Assembly (NCBI GenBank): GCA_015222985.1
Contig: JADFWI010000288.1
Location: forward strand, 1 to 5,887
Reading direction: 5' to 3'
Origin: Pseudomonadota bacterium
GTDB lineage: Bacteria > Desulfobacterota > Desulfobacteria > Desulfobacterales > C00003060
Length of the DNA: 5,887 nt
Shown: one piece after another, positions 4,684-5,887 of the stretch
Layout of the letters: the number at the start of each line of letters is the position of its first letter
Numbering within the stretch: position 1 is the stretch's first letter
The notes under the pieces: generated by a model
Told to the model about the DNA's origin: nothing
Databases searched by the model: none
Seen by the model: only the letters and a program-made list of their open reading frames with translations
Translations under genes and position numbers: made by a program

Positions 4684-5703
4684 TCAGTGGTGATTCTGAC
4701 TTTTTACGATTTCATCTCTTTTGCGATCATATAGCACCGGGCATCGGCTTAAGTGTCCCCCACCGCAATCACATATCTCTGGCAAGGCATTGGAGCAGGC
4801 TGCCACAGCAAAGTCGCACCTTGGATGAAAGGGACAACCAGCGGGTTTGTCAGCGCTATCCGGCACTGTGCCCGGAATGCTTCTGAGTCTGGCGCCACGT
4901 TTTGTGCGATCCGGCAACGAAGCCAAAAGCCCCTGGGTATACGGATGACACGGGTGATGAAAAATCTCAAAGGCGCTGCCATGTTCCACAATGATTCCCG
5001 CATACATCACATAGATACGATCAGCAATCTTGGCCACCACCCCCAGATCATGGGTGATATAGAGAAGTGCCATGTGCCGCCTTTTTTGAAGCTCCGCAAA
5101 AAGGTTCAGGATCTGTGCCTGGATAGTCACATCAAGGGCTGTCGTAGGTTCATCGGCGATTACTAATTCAGGATTACACGCCAGCGCCATTGCAATCATA
5201 ACTCGCTGCCGCTGTCCTCCGCTTAGTTGATGGGGATAATCTTTCAGGCGTTCTTCGGGTTCTGCAATGCCAACATCGGTAAGAAGTTTCACACACCGTT
5301 CTTGAATAGTGGCTGCGCTCAGGTTTTCGTGGACCATCATGATTTCAGCAATCTGAGCGCCAACGGTAAATACGGGATTAAGTGAGGTCATGGGTTCCTG
5401 AAAGACCATGGCAATACGATTTCCCCGGATTTTTTGCATCTCGTCGTCTGTGAGTTCCAAAAGATCTTGTCCTTCAAACAGCACCTTGCCATCCGCGATT
5501 TCGCCGGGCGGCTCGGGGACAAGGCCCAGAATGCTCAGCGCTGAGACTGTCTTCCCGCAGCCAGACTCACCTACCAGACAGACTGTCTCGCCCGTCCGGA
5601 CTTCATAGCTGATGCCGTCCACGGCACGGGCAAGTCTTTCCCTGCCGTGGAAATACACCTTCAGGTCCCGAACGGAAAGGAGGATGTCATTGTTACTGGT
5701 CAT
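4684..5703 (-). CDS. dppD: DppD/OppD-type peptide ABC transporter ATP-binding protein
   Basis: This 339-residue ATPase subunit would sit on the inner face of the cytoplasmic membrane and energise uptake of di- or oligopeptides (nickel or other substrates are possible for close relatives). All motor motifs are intact: Walker A GESGCGKT (45-52), Q-loop FQEPMTSLNP (101-110), signature LSGGQRQR (160-167), Walker B LVIADEP (180-186), D-loop TALD (188-191) and switch H218 in YITHDL. The C-terminal peptide-transporter extension has C290, C296, C303 and C321, the same spacing (5, 6, 17) as E. coli DppD; this cluster of cysteines has been linked to an iron-sulfur site in some members. The last dozen residues (from R329) are encoded partly by a dispersed repeat, so the native end may have been replaced. 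No strong ribosome site precedes the ATG. The usual next gene, dppF, is missing downstream; permease genes would lie beyond the window's right edge. Confidence 0.92.
   Translation of the reverse strand: MTSNNDILLSVRDLKVYFHGRERLARAVDGISYEVRTGETVCLVGESGCGKTVSALSILGLVPEPPGEIADGKVLFEGQDLLELTDDEMQKIRGNRIAMVFQEPMTSLNPVFTVGAQIAEIMMVHENLSAATIQERCVKLLTDVGIAEPEERLKDYPHQLSGGQRQRVMIAMALACNPELVIADEPTTALDVTIQAQILNLFAELQKRRHMALLYITHDLGVVAKIADRIYVMYAGIIVEHGSAFEIFHHPCHPYTQGLLASLPDRTKRGARLRSIPGTVPDSADKPAGCPFHPRCDFAVAACSNALPEICDCGGGHLSRCPVLYDRKRDEIVKSQNHH
4691..4712. repeat. 22-bp copy of the TTTTTACGA repeat end, inside the dppD 3' end
   Basis: Identical over 22 bp to 111-132. On the minus strand it encodes most of the ATPase tail (residues about 331-338, EIVKSQNH) just before the stop. 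Both copies are followed, after different spacers, by TTTGCGATC (151-159 and 4720-4728). Confidence 0.75.
4720..4871 (-). repeat. Direct repeat, right copy (152 bp, within dppD)
   Basis: This is the copy inside the intact ABC ATPase gene. It encodes residues 279-328, including all four spaced cysteines, and matches 3018-3169 at 149 of 152 positions. Identity stops abruptly at both ends. Confidence 0.92.
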
Positions 5704-5760
5704 AGGCCATATGGTGTCTAAAATGCATTGTTGTTCTTGTTGGGCTCAAAGCTGATGGCA

Positions 5761-5879
5761 TCGTAAAAAGTCAAAAAATGTATTTTGTTGTCATTCCGGC
5801 GAAAGCCGGAATCCAGTTATATCAGTTAGTTGCAACTACTATGGACTCCGGTTTTCACCGGAGTGACGACTTTTTACGA
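5761..5879. repeat. REPIN/MITE-like element with 12-bp terminal inverted repeats
   Basis: The element begins TCGTAAAAAGTC (5761-5772) and ends with its exact reverse complement GACTTTTTACGA (5868-5879). Inside are two 8-bp hairpins with 4-nt loops: ATTCCGGC-GAAA-GCCGGAAT (5793-5812) and ACTCCGGT-TTTC-ACCGGAGT (5845-5864). Read on opposite strands both have a GAAA loop, so the two halves are inverted copies of one unit. A 12-bp perfect palindrome TAGTTGCAACTA (5827-5838) lies between them. The left arm has about 17 extra bases (5773-5789) compared with the right. There is no coding capacity. It lies 58 bp upstream of the ABC ATPase start. Paired inverted hairpins fit a REPIN-type element; mobilisation by a distant transposase is inferred. 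Confidence 0.8.
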
Positions 5880-5887
5880 GACAGTCA

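Noticed and set aside
3018..4871. Composite transposon or insertion sequence between the direct repeats
   Set aside because: No transposase, integrase or terminal inverted repeats occur at the ends, and the repeats are coding fragments of an ABC ATPase, not an IS.
4753..5166. 137-codon plus-strand open frame opposite dppD
   Set aside because: It is the antisense of a well-conserved ABC ATPase, including its cysteine-rich end, with no recognisable protein features of its own.

Overview
The window reads as a piece of chromosome from a Gram-negative, histidine-prototrophic bacterium. The best guess is a Desulfobacterota (former Deltaproteobacteria) member. This rests on the overall look of the proteins, on a FadL-like outer-membrane fragment, and on the dispersed repeats ending in GACTTTTTACGA and the CCGG-stem hairpins, which I associate with that group from memory. 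No rRNA, tRNA, CRISPR array or transposase was found.

All long genes lie on the minus strand. Reading that strand from right to left: (1) positions 5704-5887 hold the upstream region of an ABC transporter gene, including a compact 119-bp REPIN/MITE-like element with terminal inverted repeats. (2) Positions 4684-5703 encode a DppD/OppD-type peptide ABC transporter ATPase. Its last codons run into a dispersed repeat, and no dppF partner follows. (3) Positions 3432-4586 encode an AAA_14/DUF4143 ATPase with an operator-like repeat cluster at its start. (4) Positions 2981-3431 are gene debris: a near-identical 152-bp second copy of the dppD 3' end fused to a plus-strand fragment that looks like a FadL-family outer membrane protein. 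(5) A small plus-strand gene (2723-2980) is divergent from the histidine cluster. (6) Positions 197-2386 form a histidine biosynthesis cluster, hisB - lipoprotein - hisA, with a good promoter candidate in front of hisB and a 4-bp ATGA overlap between hisB and the lipoprotein gene. (7) Positions 1-132 are another dispersed repeat with hairpins.

HisB and HisA act in the same pathway: HisA isomerises ProFAR to PRFAR, and HisB dehydrates imidazole glycerol phosphate two steps later. The gene between them is a predicted exported lipoprotein with no evident histidine role. The right half is a recombination-scarred region: the AAA_14/DUF4143 gene sits inside a 1702-bp unit bounded by direct copies of the segment encoding the four-cysteine tail of the ABC ATPase. 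That arrangement, together with the repeat families, is the most unusual thing in the window. I see no complete new defence or mobile system.
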